From the IMG/VR virus record IMGVR_UViG_3300029448_000054, positions 1-55,048 of that record: a stretch of 55,048 nucleotides of DNA; one strand, given 5' to 3'. The notes beneath the pieces are model-generated. The model made no database searches. It was not told the origin of the DNA and was given only the letters and a program-made list of their open reading frames with translations. Source of the DNA: a virus. The position numbers were made by a program, and so were the translations under genes. Below are positions 1-8,109 of this stretch, one piece after another (the first letter of the stretch is position 1; each line of letters starts with the position of its first letter).

Positions 1-392
1 TTACGGCATATTACCAGTTTTGGCTTATTGCCGCTATCCCAATCACGCCAAACGTGCTGTGGGCAATCCTTCATAATCAAATACTCGATTGCTTGCTCTT
101 CTGTCATTGCCTCGACAGGCTTTGTGTTATGGAGCAAGTAACCCCTAGTATGCTTCGTAAAGCCCTCTTCGGCTTCATCTTTAGCTAGTTCCCAGTATAC
201 CTGTACTGGTGGTAGGATGCCGCCCTGTAGCGCACAAGCCATCCAGTTAGGGTCAGGCACAAGTATCTTTGCACATTCGTCAATGCTGTCCTCATAGACT
301 ACACGATAGTCTGACTGCACACCGTCTAGGTTTTCCTTTGCCCAGCATAGGCGGTCAAATAGGTGTGTGCCTTGAAACTGTGGTGTTTCCAT
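1..392 (-). CDS. Phage tail-region protein, partial (3' end outside window)
   Basis: An open frame starts with ATG at 392 (protein begins METPQFQGTHLF) and runs off the window edge with no stop, giving at least 130 residues. It is rich in Trp, Asp and Glu and contains a segment of the type EEQAIEYLIMKD near the end. Proteins like this often sit directly after tail-fibre genes in marine phages and may assist fibre assembly, but that role is inference. The ATG overlaps the TAA stop of the fibre gene upstream, so translation is probably coupled. No catalytic motif is visible. Confidence 0.75.
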   Translation of the reverse strand, partial: METPQFQGTHLFDRLCWAKENLDGVQSDYRVVYEDSIDECAKILVPDPNWMACALQGGILPPVQVYWELAKDEAEEGFTKHTRGYLLHNTKPVEAMTEEQAIEYLIMKDCPQHVWRDWDSGNKPKLVICR

Positions 393-781
393 TATGCTAG
401 GTCTCCGTGTAATACTCTACAAGCTAGAGAAGGGTCTTCGGTTGAGGTGTTTGCGTAAGCATTAACATAAAGTGCAGCAGAAGTGGTTGGTGCTGTTCCT
501 GTATATGCTTGACTTAAACATTCTTGACTGTTGCTACCTTCTCCAGCCATTCCACTATGGCAATAATTAATATTCCCCATTAGTGAAGTTATTGTAAAAG
601 TCATAAGTCCAGTTCCTTCATCTGTAAAACTAGAGTGGTTAAATGAATCACGCACAACATTACTAGATTTTTGTTGAAAATTAATCCACGCCTTCGCACT
701 ACCCTGCACAACGTACTGCGTATCAAGTGACCCAGCGGTGCTGTGTTCTAGGGTATCTGCTTTGATTTTTCCTAGTGCCAT
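392..781 (-). CDS. Tail-fibre-type protein, paralogue 1 of 3
   Basis: A 129-aa protein beginning MALGKIKADTLEHSTAGS, an N-terminal segment common in tail fibre or appendage proteins of marine phages. The middle (AKAWINFQQ then DSFNHSSFTDEGTG) is the core shared with the next gene upstream, and the last four residues are GDLA, as in both neighbouring paralogues. Low charge and Ser/Thr/Gly/Asn-rich composition fit a beta-rich receptor-binding appendage. Its stop and the next ATG share bases, and its own ATG overlaps the upstream stop. Host-receptor binding is inferred from composition and position. Confidence 0.7.
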   Translation of the reverse strand: MALGKIKADTLEHSTAGSLDTQYVVQGSAKAWINFQQKSSNVVRDSFNHSSFTDEGTGLMTFTITSLMGNINYCHSGMAGEGSNSQECLSQAYTGTAPTTSAALYVNAYANTSTEDPSLACRVLHGDLA

Positions 782-1176
782 TATGCTAAATCCCCTGTCA
801 CCTGACTGCCAAGATACTCAGCATCAGCTAACGAACTCGCTTCAATTTCAGTGACTATTCTGTGTGCTGATGTTGTAATAAATGAACTGTCTTGCGGATA
901 ACATATGGGAACTTGGCTTTGAATAGCACAATTCATAGTTAATCCATAATGCTCACTTGCCATATTGTTAGAATAATTCATTGTTGCCTTTCCAGTCGCA
1001 GTGTCAGTTAAACTAGAAATATTAAATGAATCATCTACTGTTGTAACATCTACAGAACACCAAGCCTTCGCCAACCCCTGCTGCAAGTTAGTAGTCGTGC
1101 TATTACCTTCGCCTGTCACAACGATAGACCCAGCGGTGCTTGTGCCAGTGAGTTTGTCTGTTTTTATCTCACTCAT
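781..1176 (-). CDS. Tail-fibre-type protein, paralogue 2 of 3
   Basis: A 131-aa protein starting MSEIKTDKLTGTSTAGSIVV, with the shared core QGLAKAWCSVDV and DSFNISSLTDTATG, ending GDLA. It aligns by eye with the 129-aa gene downstream (AKAW, DSFNxSS, TDxxTG), so the two are tandem duplicates that have diverged. It overlaps the gene upstream by 4 bases (ATGA type). Likely a short tail appendage subunit; no enzymatic motif is seen. Confidence 0.7.
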   Translation of the reverse strand: MSEIKTDKLTGTSTAGSIVVTGEGNSTTTNLQQGLAKAWCSVDVTTVDDSFNISSLTDTATGKATMNYSNNMASEHYGLTMNCAIQSQVPICYPQDSSFITTSAHRIVTEIEASSLADAEYLGSQVTGDLA

Positions 1177-1601
1177 GCTAGGTCTCCATGTGATGACATA
1201 TAATGGGCTGACAAATCTGTTCTAGCACCATTAGCACTAGCGTCAGAACCATAACCATAACTAGCGGATACAACTGATGCGCTTCTAGCCACACTACCAT
1301 CTTCGCCTGTCGTAGCTGCACCGCCTCTGTTTGCCGACACTCCATTTAAACTACCATCTGTAAATTCATCAAAAGCATCAGTTAAATTTATTTTGTTATC
1401 TACTGAACCAAACGCATTTGTTAGATTTGACCTAAATTGTCCTGCCGCACTATCTGTTGTGCTAGATGAATTTAACGTAAACCCTAGTACAGTTGCATTA
1501 ACTGCATCATAAGCAAATAAATGTTTTGGTGCATTTTGCTTCGTCAGCGTAGCCGCACCACCGCCTGTGCTTTGTATGGTATCTGCTTTTAATGTACTCA
1601 T
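1173..1601 (-). CDS. Tail-fibre-type protein, paralogue 3 of 3
   Basis: A 142-aa protein starting MSTLKADTIQSTGGGAATLT, the N-terminal tag seen in many marine phage fibre proteins. It keeps a loose version of the shared core (KHLFAYDAVNA, then SSSTTDSAAGQF) and ends in HGDLA, linking it to the two downstream paralogues. Gly, Ser, Ala and Asn dominate. It overlaps the neighbouring genes by 4 bases on each side. Probably a receptor-contacting appendage protein; the ligand is unknown. Confidence 0.68.
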   Translation of the reverse strand: MSTLKADTIQSTGGGAATLTKQNAPKHLFAYDAVNATVLGFTLNSSSTTDSAAGQFRSNLTNAFGSVDNKINLTDAFDEFTDGSLNGVSANRGGAATTGEDGSVARSASVVSASYGYGSDASANGARTDLSAHYMSSHGDLA

Positions 1602-2047
1602 AGCGTCACCAATGTTCCACCGCTTTCAACGGTTAATGTAACACCAGAAGCCACAGTAAACGGACCAGTTACGTTGGCGTTCTCTGTAGCTAGGATGGTT
1701 GTGTCTGCTGTAAGTGATTGTGCGTTAGTACGGAACAAGCCACCAGCCTTGAAGTTACCCTTGTTTTCAGCGGCTGGAGTGACCGTGCCTACTTGAGGAG
1801 ATAAGTAATTTACAAAGATATTGCCTGTACCAGAAGAAGGCGCGGCAGTAAATGTCAAAGTAGTGCCATCAGGAATAGTATAAGCATTGCTATCTTGAAC
1901 CACTCCATCTACAGAAACAAGTACATCTTGAACTGAAGAAACTGTCGTAGTTAAAGTAAAAGTTGTATCACTGCCATCACCATTAAAGCGTTGTACAACA
2001 GGGGTGCTTTCAAAAATCGTAGCAGGATTATTCCCATAATACGGCAT
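1598..2047 (-). CDS. Tail appendage protein with fibre N-terminal domain
   Basis: A 149-aa protein starting MPYYGNNPATIFESTPVVQRFNGDGSDTTF... This start, followed by SVSSVQDVLVSVDGVVQ-like text and IPDGTTLTFTAAPSSGTGNIFVNYL, is a recognisable beta-sandwich found at the N terminus of many marine phage tail fibres, where it probably attaches the fibre to the tail. The last 50 residues (TGPFTVASGVTLTVESGGTLVTL) look like one beta-helix rung. Here the domain stands alone instead of heading a long fibre, so it may act as an adaptor for the short fibre proteins downstream (inference). Confidence 0.7.
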   Translation of the reverse strand: MPYYGNNPATIFESTPVVQRFNGDGSDTTFTLTTTVSSVQDVLVSVDGVVQDSNAYTIPDGTTLTFTAAPSSGTGNIFVNYLSPQVGTVTPAAENKGNFKAGGLFRTNAQSLTADTTILATENANVTGPFTVASGVTLTVESGGTLVTL

Positions 2048-2376
2048 CAGGTGATCTCCATTATACTCGCTACTGTATCCAGACTATTCGCAGTATCCGA
2101 TTGCAGAATCAAGCTGTGGCCTGTTTCCATAACGATTTTGTTGCCACCCATATACTCAAAACTAGACGCGGCAGGGATAGGTATATCTTTAGCAAGATGT
2201 ACAACCTGTCCAGCATTGAGTTTTATATCCACAGTAATTTGGCTAGAAGACGTATTCGACAAAGTCAAACCAATAACAACCGTAGTAGTGCTACTTGGGA
2301 CAGTATATACCGTCATATCACTATTAGCTGTAGTGTTAGATCCGTTAAATACTTTGTTTTTAAAGGTGTTAGCCAT
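2047..2376 (-). CDS. Small virion protein, beta-rich
   Basis: A 109-aa protein (MANTFKNKVFNGSNTTANS...) with alternating hydrophobic/Ser/Thr stretches such as VYTVPSSTTTVVIGLTLSN and VDIKLNAGQVVHLAKDIPIPA. This pattern is typical of small beta-sandwich phage structural proteins. The ATG at 2376 lies 12 bases after the upstream stop, and its own stop overlaps the next ATG. Position within the fibre cluster suggests a tail or baseplate accessory protein; no specific function can be assigned. Confidence 0.65.
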   Translation of the reverse strand: MANTFKNKVFNGSNTTANSDMTVYTVPSSTTTVVIGLTLSNTSSSQITVDIKLNAGQVVHLAKDIPIPAASSFEYMGGNKIVMETGHSLILQSDTANSLDTVASIMEIT

Positions 2377-2388
2377 TGCTACCCCCTA

Positions 2389-2835
2389 TCAAACATCGTC
2401 TAAGAGAGCGGCTACAATACAAGTAACAGTTCCTGTAGAAGATATTGCATGAACATCAGCTACCGTGGCATTAGGCAATCTAGCAAAAAATGTTTCAGAA
2501 GGACCTACTGTAACCCCATCACCAGCAGAGCTAGAAGCAGTACCCGCATCAAACACCATATAAACGCTTGCTGTAGTGCTTTGGTTTTGAACAAATAAGA
2601 ACTTTACCTTATCGCCTGTTGCTACCGCAGTAGGAGCTGTATCATCATCTACCGCTGTGTAATCAAGAAAATAGCCAGCTATCAAATCAGTACTAGAATT
2701 AGAAACACTCGTCAATTTGTAATACCATTTATCATTAACATCTGCCGGAGCTACTGTTAGACTCCCTGATAAAGTGGTTGCTATCTCATCAGGCAACATT
2801 GTTGCCGAAATAGATACATTTGCTGAATCTGCCAT
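2389..2835 (-). CDS. Virion-associated protein in tail cluster
   Basis: A 148-aa protein (MADSANVSISATMLPDEIATTLSGSLTVAP...) with beta-strand-like segments and no charged catalytic clusters. The text DKVKFLFVQNQSTTASVYMVFDAGTASSSAGDG suggests a beta-sandwich. It is in the same operon as the fibre genes, 9 bases from the gene upstream. Structural tail role inferred from context and composition only. Confidence 0.6.
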   Translation of the reverse strand: MADSANVSISATMLPDEIATTLSGSLTVAPADVNDKWYYKLTSVSNSSTDLIAGYFLDYTAVDDDTAPTAVATGDKVKFLFVQNQSTTASVYMVFDAGTASSSAGDGVTVGPSETFFARLPNATVADVHAISSTGTVTCIVAALLDDV

Positions 2836-2844
2836 TATTAACTC

Positions 2845-3357
2845 CTATCCTAAAGCTATGGCTAAAGCGGTTGCCGTGCCAGCTACTCCAGCACTACTCC
2901 CTAAATTAAAAGTAGAGGCAACACTTGTAACTGCTCCTCCTGACCCAGCACCGTCACAAAAAACAATGTCTGATGTCCCATTTGGTATTGATACTGTTGC
3001 ACCCGAACCTTGTTGGATAGTAGCACTTCTACCACCTGTTAAAGAGTTTTGGATGATAAAAAACTTACTAGATGTATTCGGCGCAATCGTTACGACATTT
3101 GTGCCACCTAAATCAGAACCGCTATCTTTGAGGTTTATAACAGAAAACATTCCTGTCTGGACATTACTTTGCCCAGAAGTAGGGCTTGCAGCTCGTATCG
3201 TTAAATCTGTAGTTAAATCCGAAGCAGTTAAATCAGAAAAACCTGTTATTCGATCAAAAATATCAAAATTAAAATTGGTTACATCACCCCAAGTACCGGA
3301 GAGTTCACCTGAAGCCGGTTTTTCTATACCTATATTTGTACTGAATGAACTAGCCAT
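2845..3357 (-). CDS. Tail fibre-like protein
   Basis: A 170-aa protein (MASSFSTNIGIEKPASGELSGTWGD...). The motif GIEKPxxGExxGTWGDxxN near the N terminus is common to tail-fibre or tail-spike-associated proteins of marine phages, usually followed by a beta-helical body. The remainder (NLKDSGSDLGGTNVVTIAPNTSSKFFIIQN...ATIQQGSGATVSIPNG) looks like beta-helix rungs. Likely part of the receptor-binding apparatus; receptor unknown. Confidence 0.7.
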   Translation of the reverse strand: MASSFSTNIGIEKPASGELSGTWGDVTNFNFDIFDRITGFSDLTASDLTTDLTIRAASPTSGQSNVQTGMFSVINLKDSGSDLGGTNVVTIAPNTSSKFFIIQNSLTGGRSATIQQGSGATVSIPNGTSDIVFCDGAGSGGAVTSVASTFNLGSSAGVAGTATALAIALG

Positions 3358-3366
3358 TTACTGCTC

Positions 3367-3996
3367 CTATGCCGCTATCTCTATCCAATTTGGAGTTTGA
3401 GAAGGAGTTTCCTCCGACCAAGCAGTTGTCGTTACCGTAACCGTTGTCCAATTTGGGTTCTGGCTAGGAACGATAGCTGAGTATATTTGAACTATACCAA
3501 CATTTCCTGTTACTGCAACCCCTGTAACATCAACTTCTATAGAAGGTACAGCATTTACTGAGCCAAGTGCGCTTGTAGCCGCTACGCCTGTGACAGCAAA
3601 AGAAGATGTACCAGTAACCGTTAAAGAGCCAAGTGCGCTTGTAGCCCCTACTCCTGTAGCAAGCACCAAAGCTGAAGCTGTGACTGCTTCTTCACCAAGA
3701 CTTATTGTAGCTACCGCGCCAACACCAACAACATTTGCAGAACAATTTGTTGTTTCTTCACCGAGTGCGCTAGTGCCAGCTACTCCTGTCGGCACGAGTA
3801 AAGATGTGCCTGTAACAGCTACTGAGCCAACCGCGCTTGTTGCCGCTACCCCTGTAACATTTACTTCTATAGAAGGGATAGCAAGGGCTGTACCGAGTGC
3901 GCTAGTGCCAGCTACTCCTGTGACAACGACGGGTATTGCTTGGTTCCAAGCCCCTTGATTCCAAGTTCCTCTGCCCCAACCCGTGATATTAGCCAC
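3367..3996 (-). CDS. Repeat-rich tail structural protein
   Basis: A 209-aa protein made of repeated units around the motif V-T-G-V-A-x-T-S-A-L-G, seen about seven times (GVAGTSALGT, GVAATSAVGS, GVGATSALGS and others). It starts with a Trp/Gly motif GWGRGTWNQGAWNQ and ends with two copies of a PSQxPNWxxV/I motif. The regular spacing suggests a beta-repeat rod or beta-helix. Such repeats are prone to unequal recombination, so length could vary between relatives (inference). It lies at the head of the fibre cluster. Confidence 0.68.
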   Translation of the reverse strand: MANITGWGRGTWNQGAWNQAIPVVVTGVAGTSALGTALAIPSIEVNVTGVAATSAVGSVAVTGTSLLVPTGVAGTSALGEETTNCSANVVGVGAVATISLGEEAVTASALVLATGVGATSALGSLTVTGTSSFAVTGVAATSALGSVNAVPSIEVDVTGVAVTGNVGIVQIYSAIVPSQNPNWTTVTVTTTAWSEETPSQTPNWIEIAA

Positions 3997-4008
3997 AGTA
4001 TTACTCCA

Positions 4009-4461
4009 TTATGCTATACGGATAATGGCATTACTCGCATCTGCTGTTGGGAACTGAATAGTAAACGTCCCAGAAGTAGAGGTTTTGTTAGAGGTGAAAT
4101 CTAACACTGCTACTGCTTTATTACTATTTGTATCATTATAAATCAAAGCACCCATTGCTGTAATAGTAGCTGACGTAAAACTTAGGTCAACAAAATCAGT
4201 AAGTGCAGTTGTGCCTGATGTAGTTGGTGCAACTTTAGTAAGTGTGCCTCCACCAGTAGCATACGTTCCGCTAGAAGCTACCTCACCAGTAGTGGTAAAT
4301 GCGGTTGTTGTCGCGCCTAGTGTAGCTGTAGTGTTTGATTTGCCCCCACTACCCTCTGCATACAATGCCAATTTAAAAGCATTACCATTTGTTGCGAAAT
4401 TGTGTGTGCCTAGCATTAACTCTTGTTTAAATGCGGTACACAGTGCTTGTGCGATTGCCAT
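4009..4461 (-). CDS. Phage structural protein, Thr/Gly-rich
   Basis: A 150-aa protein: MAIAQALCTAFKQELMLGTHNF followed by a Thr/Ser/Gly-rich region (TTATLGATTTAFTTTGEVASSGTYATGGG) and a beta-rich C-terminal part. This N-terminal motif (SFKxELLxGxHNF-like) is known from small phage tail or capsid-associated proteins. Its ATG overlaps the stop of the gene upstream. A structural role is the best reading; it could be a tail tip or decoration protein. Confidence 0.65.
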   Translation of the reverse strand: MAIAQALCTAFKQELMLGTHNFATNGNAFKLALYAEGSGGKSNTTATLGATTTAFTTTGEVASSGTYATGGGTLTKVAPTTSGTTALTDFVDLSFTSATITAMGALIYNDTNSNKAVAVLDFTSNKTSTSGTFTIQFPTADASNAIIRIA

Positions 4462-4748
4462 TACAGTCTCCCAATAGCTTCTGCTAATTCAATTTGTCCA
4501 GCTTCACGAACCTTCGCGCAAATACTAGCACGTTCTTCTTTCCTAGCCAACTCTATATAGTATTGCGCTAGATTTCTTACTCTATCCCTAAACGCCTCAG
4601 CTTGTAAACGTATTGGCTCGGGAGCATCATCAGATATGTAGATAAGTTTATTAGATAGCATTTCAGCTATTTGATCGTTTGATAAACCACCATTTTCGGA
4701 GGTCATTACATTAACAGAGCCCACTGTTCCCACGCTTAAATCAAACAT
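4461..4748 (-). CDS. Small helical protein, unknown function
   Basis: The frame is open further upstream, but the ATG at 4748 (MFDLSVGTVGSVNVMTSENGG) has a GGGAG ribosome site 8 bases away and is the likely start, giving a 95-aa protein. The second half is helical and charged (EPIRLQAEAFRDRVRNLAQYY, then RKEERASICAKVREAGQIELAEAI). The start overlaps the end of the Rossmann-like gene upstream. Phage connector regions often carry such a small helical protein. Function not recognised. Confidence 0.6.
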   Translation of the reverse strand: MFDLSVGTVGSVNVMTSENGGLSNDQIAEMLSNKLIYISDDAPEPIRLQAEAFRDRVRNLAQYYIELARKEERASICAKVREAGQIELAEAIGRL

Positions 4749-5418
4749 GATCATGTCTCCCAAAAATGACTGGGTCACTCTCCACTGGCTCTGGTGGTTT
4801 AAACTCAGATTGTTTCATTATCATCAGACCGCCATCTTGAACTGTTTGTACAAAAGGATCCTCTAACCTATGATATCCATATAGTTTTTCATTCTCTGGC
4901 ACATTAGTATCTAAAAGCCCGGATCTATGTGCAACTTCTAATTTTATGCCTCTACTAGCAGCTATAGCGCACCAAAACTCTACACAAGCCCTGCCTGATT
5001 CAGCCGTATTTACATCTTTGTAAGTGAAATCTAAACCATACAAACAAAGGCAAGTTACTTTTTTCCATATTGCGTATGCTATTGCGTAAGCGACAGTATT
5101 ATTGAAATAACAATAGCCTAGCTCTGTGGCGACCTCTTTAAGAGGATAAAGTTTTAGTTGTTTAACTCTTTTATCTAGCTGACAAGTATAAATAGGGTTT
5201 TTATTTTTCTCTAAAAACTCTCTAGCTATACCTGTTTGAGCACTAGCGTTTTCCGTATCTAAAAACCTAGACACAGGATCCATCATAAACGTCTTATCAA
5301 CGTGGATTACAGCACCTATAGAATTAATGCCCCAAGTTTCGTCAAATTTTTCTGATGCGACTCTAGCAGAAATATAATCTGCATAGCTGCCACCTAAACC
5401 GACAATGGCAACTTTCAT
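4741..5418 (-). CDS. Rossmann-like protein, DUF115/MptE-like resemblance
   Basis: A 225-aa soluble protein beginning with a nucleotide-binding type strand-loop (MKVAIVGLGGSYADY). Further on it has FMMDPVSRFLDTE, YCYFNNTVAYAIAYAIWKKVTCLCLYGLDF and an AESGRACVEFWCAIAASRGI segment. The order (glycine-rich loop, MDP, strand ending YGxDF, ExxxxxxxxxAxxRGI) resembles DUF115/MptE-like Rossmann proteins, which include pyrophosphokinases and sugar-transfer accessory factors. That likeness is pattern-based and tentative. Its place in the connector/tail region is odd for an enzyme; it might modify a virion component or the cell surface (inference). Confidence 0.55.
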   Translation of the reverse strand: MKVAIVGLGGSYADYISARVASEKFDETWGINSIGAVIHVDKTFMMDPVSRFLDTENASAQTGIAREFLEKNKNPIYTCQLDKRVKQLKLYPLKEVATELGYCYFNNTVAYAIAYAIWKKVTCLCLYGLDFTYKDVNTAESGRACVEFWCAIAASRGIKLEVAHRSGLLDTNVPENEKLYGYHRLEDPFVQTVQDGGLMIMKQSEFKPPEPVESDPVIFGRHDHV

Positions 5419-6269
5419 GTTCTAGCCCTGCTAGGCAATCCTTGTCTGTATGCATCAGCATTTTCACGGGCTTCTGCTAAATCTTTAACCCTGCCTAATG
5501 ATTCTATAAAACGACCATTATACAAATCCATCATATCTTTTTCACCTTTCATAAAGGTGTACGCTTCTACTAAACAACCATACAGCATAGTGTTGGGCGC
5601 ATTTTCACTTAAATAAGTAAGAGTAGTATCAGCACTGGTAGAAACCACTGTCCCTGTCGCGCCACTTGTACTGCCTGTTATTGTTTCACCCACCGTGAAA
5701 TCAGTGCTTGGTATAATAATATCTAAAACAGTCGCACTAGTTATAGAAGATATAGTGGTTGTTGCCCCGCTCGTGCCACCTGTGATTGTTTCATTAGCTT
5801 GAAAAGTACCACTCACACTGCTTACTGTCAACTCAAATTTACTTTCGGTAAGACTAGCTGGTCTGTAGTAATAATGAAGTTCTGAACTAAACGCGGCATT
5901 CGGGGTGGGAGCTAAAATAAAATTTTGATAATCATACACCGCGTAATATTTAGGAACACCCGTGACAGAAGAATCAGGGTATGATTCCTGCAAATAATTT
6001 ACATCTTTTTGTAACAAAAATTCTTTAGAGGAGTTATTTGTAATGCTGACACTAAAAGCCGCTAAAAAATCTGTCGGCATACCTAAAAATTGGTTGCCAG
6101 AAGATAATGCACCTGTAGCGTTTTTGCGGAATACTTCTAAATCTACTGTCGTAAAAATACGTTGTTCTGTGGCTTTTACAAAATCAGATAAATGAGACAC
6201 AAAAGAAACTTCTGTGTTTTCCGTGTAATCTTTGATAGCGGTTTTTAACTGTGTATATGTAAAACTCAT
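5415..6269 (-). CDS. Head-tail adaptor-type protein with inserted repeats
   Basis: A 284-aa protein. The N-terminal part (YTQLKTAIKDYTENTEVSFVSHLSDFVKATEQRIF) and C-terminal part (LYGCLVEAYTFMKGEKDMMDLYNGRFIESLGRVKDL) match the helical phage adaptor fold of marine podovirus-like phages. Between them, about residues 150-220, sit two copies of a Ser/Thr/Gly repeat, GTFQANETITGGTSGATTT and TDFTVGETITGSTSGATGT, typical of surface-exposed beta-repeats of tail proteins. The insertion may project from the connector. It follows the other adaptor-type gene and likely forms the neck. Confidence 0.7.
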   Translation of the reverse strand: MSFTYTQLKTAIKDYTENTEVSFVSHLSDFVKATEQRIFTTVDLEVFRKNATGALSSGNQFLGMPTDFLAAFSVSITNNSSKEFLLQKDVNYLQESYPDSSVTGVPKYYAVYDYQNFILAPTPNAAFSSELHYYYRPASLTESKFELTVSSVSGTFQANETITGGTSGATTTISSITSATVLDIIIPSTDFTVGETITGSTSGATGTVVSTSADTTLTYLSENAPNTMLYGCLVEAYTFMKGEKDMMDLYNGRFIESLGRVKDLAEARENADAYRQGLPSRART

Positions 6270-6580
6270 GATATAACCACCGTAACTGTGCCGACACTTC
6301 CTGTTGCTTCGAAAGTAGTTAACTCTGCCCCTATGATGCCCAAACCAACATTAGTGTAAACTATAAATCTGTTATTGTCTTCTTTTACATCTGTTCTAGG
6401 TTGAAACAGTGCCTCTGCATCTGATCCCGTTTGCGTAGGCTCAAGCTGAGGTGCTTTAGGTTCAAAACACTCTGAGCAAACTTTAAAATTGTTCCATTCC
6501 TCTTTTAAAGAAAGATATGAATATCTAAACCCACACCTATCACAAATTGCTTGAGAATATTTTCCTAAAGCATACGACAT
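6266..6580 (-). CDS. Small zinc-finger-like connector-region protein
   Basis: The ATG at 6580 (MSYALGKYSQAICDRCG) overlaps the TGA of the gene upstream (TGATG), so I take this start; 104 aa. Two Cys pairs, CDRCG and CSEC about 25 residues apart, form a plausible zinc site, with KEEWNNFKVCSECFEPKAPQLEP between and after. This pattern recurs in marine phage genomes between two adaptor-like genes. The C-terminal half is beta-rich. Probably a structural or assembly protein of the neck; no enzyme motif is seen. Confidence 0.68.
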   Translation of the reverse strand: MSYALGKYSQAICDRCGFRYSYLSLKEEWNNFKVCSECFEPKAPQLEPTQTGSDAEALFQPRTDVKEDNNRFIVYTNVGLGIIGAELTTFEATGSVGTVTVVIS

Positions 6581-7257
6581 CAACTAAATCCATAATAATC
6601 TCGACGAGGAACCAAAGAAAGATTAGCTCTATCTACATCTTCATACGCAGCACGACTAAACTCTTCTTCATAAACTGCTTTAAGAATTTGTATACGATCA
6701 GGAGCTTTTTTCATAGCTAAGTAATATGCTAACCCCGCTGCTAAACAAGGGTAAAATCTAAACGGGACATCTAAAGTATTAATAGAAGAATCAGCATCTT
6801 CAATACGAGTTAATCTATCGTAGACTAGAGTATAAGAGGTATTCGGGGTAGGCCAAACTTTAATAGTGGGGGCTATTTGTCTATCAACATACCATTGACT
6901 AGGCTGAGCTTCAGTATTTTTGCTAGGGATGTTTATAAAAGCATCTCTACTTATCCTAGTTATTTGGGTATCTGATTGTGAGGAACCTGTACCTGTTCTT
7001 ATAACAGCACTCAAAATATCAATAGTATCGGTAGGTAATGAGTAAGTAGCTGTACCCGAAGTTAACGATAGAGTACTTTGTTCTATCGTCCACCTATTCA
7101 ACCCCCTGTTTGCCCAATCAGCAAACATAAGATTCAAAGAGCGGGTGGCTGTTCTCACATCATACCCTGTACGAACTTCTAAGCCACACCGCTCAAAAGC
7201 TTCTTCAATGTAGTCGTTTACATCAAGCTCAAAATCAGTTGACCCAGAGGTAGCCAT
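6580..7257 (-). CDS. Head-tail adaptor protein (P22 gp4-like)
   Basis: A 225-aa protein with the helical start DFELDVNDYIEEAFERCGLEVRTGYDVRTATRSLNLMFADWANRGLNRWTIEQ and a conserved middle YSLPTDTIDILSAVIR. This layout (helix bundle, WANRGLNLW-like motif, LP..xxDIL) is well known in podovirus-like marine phages and corresponds to the P22 gp4 tail accessory/adaptor role, forming a ring under the portal. It heads the connector gene set, which continues with the zinc-finger-like and the repeat-bearing adaptor genes. Function is known by family resemblance, not shown here. Confidence 0.75.
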   Translation of the reverse strand: MATSGSTDFELDVNDYIEEAFERCGLEVRTGYDVRTATRSLNLMFADWANRGLNRWTIEQSTLSLTSGTATYSLPTDTIDILSAVIRTGTGSSQSDTQITRISRDAFINIPSKNTEAQPSQWYVDRQIAPTIKVWPTPNTSYTLVYDRLTRIEDADSSINTLDVPFRFYPCLAAGLAYYLAMKKAPDRIQILKAVYEEEFSRAAYEDVDRANLSLVPRRDYYGFS

Positions 7258-7427
7258 TAGCTATACGGACCTTTAATAATCTTAGGGTCGCCCATCTTTT
7301 TTACTTTATTGACAGCACCACCTTTAGACATTTTCATGACTTTATTGACAGCACCGCCTTTAGCCATTTTTTTCATTTTATTAACTGCCCCGCCTTTAGC
7401 GTACATCTTCTTTTTCATCTTCGCCAT
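7257..7427 (-). CDS. Short Lys-rich repeat protein
   Basis: I place the start at the ATG at 7427 with GAGG upstream; 56 aa. The protein contains three copies of a unit KGGAVNKxxKM, is very basic, and ends GDPKIIKGPYS. Short proteins with KGGAVxKxxxM repeats are frequent in marine phage head gene clusters; their job is unknown, perhaps binding packaged DNA. It overlaps the end of the 237-aa gene. A start at 7433 or 7475 cannot be excluded. Confidence 0.6.
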   Translation of the reverse strand: MAKMKKKMYAKGGAVNKMKKMAKGGAVNKVMKMSKGGAVNKVKKMGDPKIIKGPYS

Positions 7428-8109
7428 CTTCATTTTCCTCTTCTGCGTAGAGATTATCAAAGATCTGATTGACATCCATTGTATAGTCTAAATCAGACTT
7501 TGAATAGTGAATGTGTTGTGAGGGTTTAAATTGAGGAGCTCCCTCCCCTGTAACATACCATGCTGGGTGTGTTACTCTCACACGATTATTAGGCAAAGCC
7601 ACAATATTACCTGTCCATTCACCAGCATCTAATAACTCTAACACATGGCTTTGTTTGTGTTGAGCTGGATCATCTGCTACTTCACTATCTGTATAGTCAA
7701 CAGTAAAATAGTATTTTGCAGGGTAAAACTCACCATCGATTTTTGCAATCCAAGGGCAGGGTTTTGCTCTGTTCAGACTATACACGGCATGAGTATGCGA
7801 CATACAATCCCAAGGTTGTGCTTGGTATACATCCATAGGTCGAGGCCAACCCTCAAGTTGAGTATCACCGACCAAAGCTGTTATAGGCATTCTTGCCCAC
7901 ATAGCACCACCATGAACATTTTCTTCGTCGGTTTCATCACTCTCACAACCTGTGAATATAACTTGAAAACTCAAACATCTGTTTGGCATAGTTGTGACAG
8001 CTATTACCATTGCATGAAGAAACTCTCCATGGAAATTTTCGTGGTTGCAAGTATACTCCCGCCTTACCCAACATTTAAAGTAGGGGACGTTACTTGTTAA
8101 ATAGTTCAT
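7396..8109 (-). CDS. Conserved phage structural-region protein
   Basis: A 237-aa acidic protein (MNYLTSNVPYFKCWVRREYTCNHENFHGEFLHAMVI...). Conserved-looking features are the HGEFLxAxVxAV segment, GGAMWARMPITALVGD and WDCMSHTHAVYSLNRAKPCPWIAK, and a highly acidic tail (EEENEDGEDEKED). Proteins with the same pattern occur in head/connector clusters of uncultured marine phages. No catalytic motif is clear, though the Cys and His residues could bind metal. Overlaps its neighbours on both sides by a few bases. Confidence 0.65.
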   Translation of the reverse strand: MNYLTSNVPYFKCWVRREYTCNHENFHGEFLHAMVIAVTTMPNRCLSFQVIFTGCESDETDEENVHGGAMWARMPITALVGDTQLEGWPRPMDVYQAQPWDCMSHTHAVYSLNRAKPCPWIAKIDGEFYPAKYYFTVDYTDSEVADDPAQHKQSHVLELLDAGEWTGNIVALPNNRVRVTHPAWYVTGEGAPQFKPSQHIHYSKSDLDYTMDVNQIFDNLYAEEENEDGEDEKEDVR

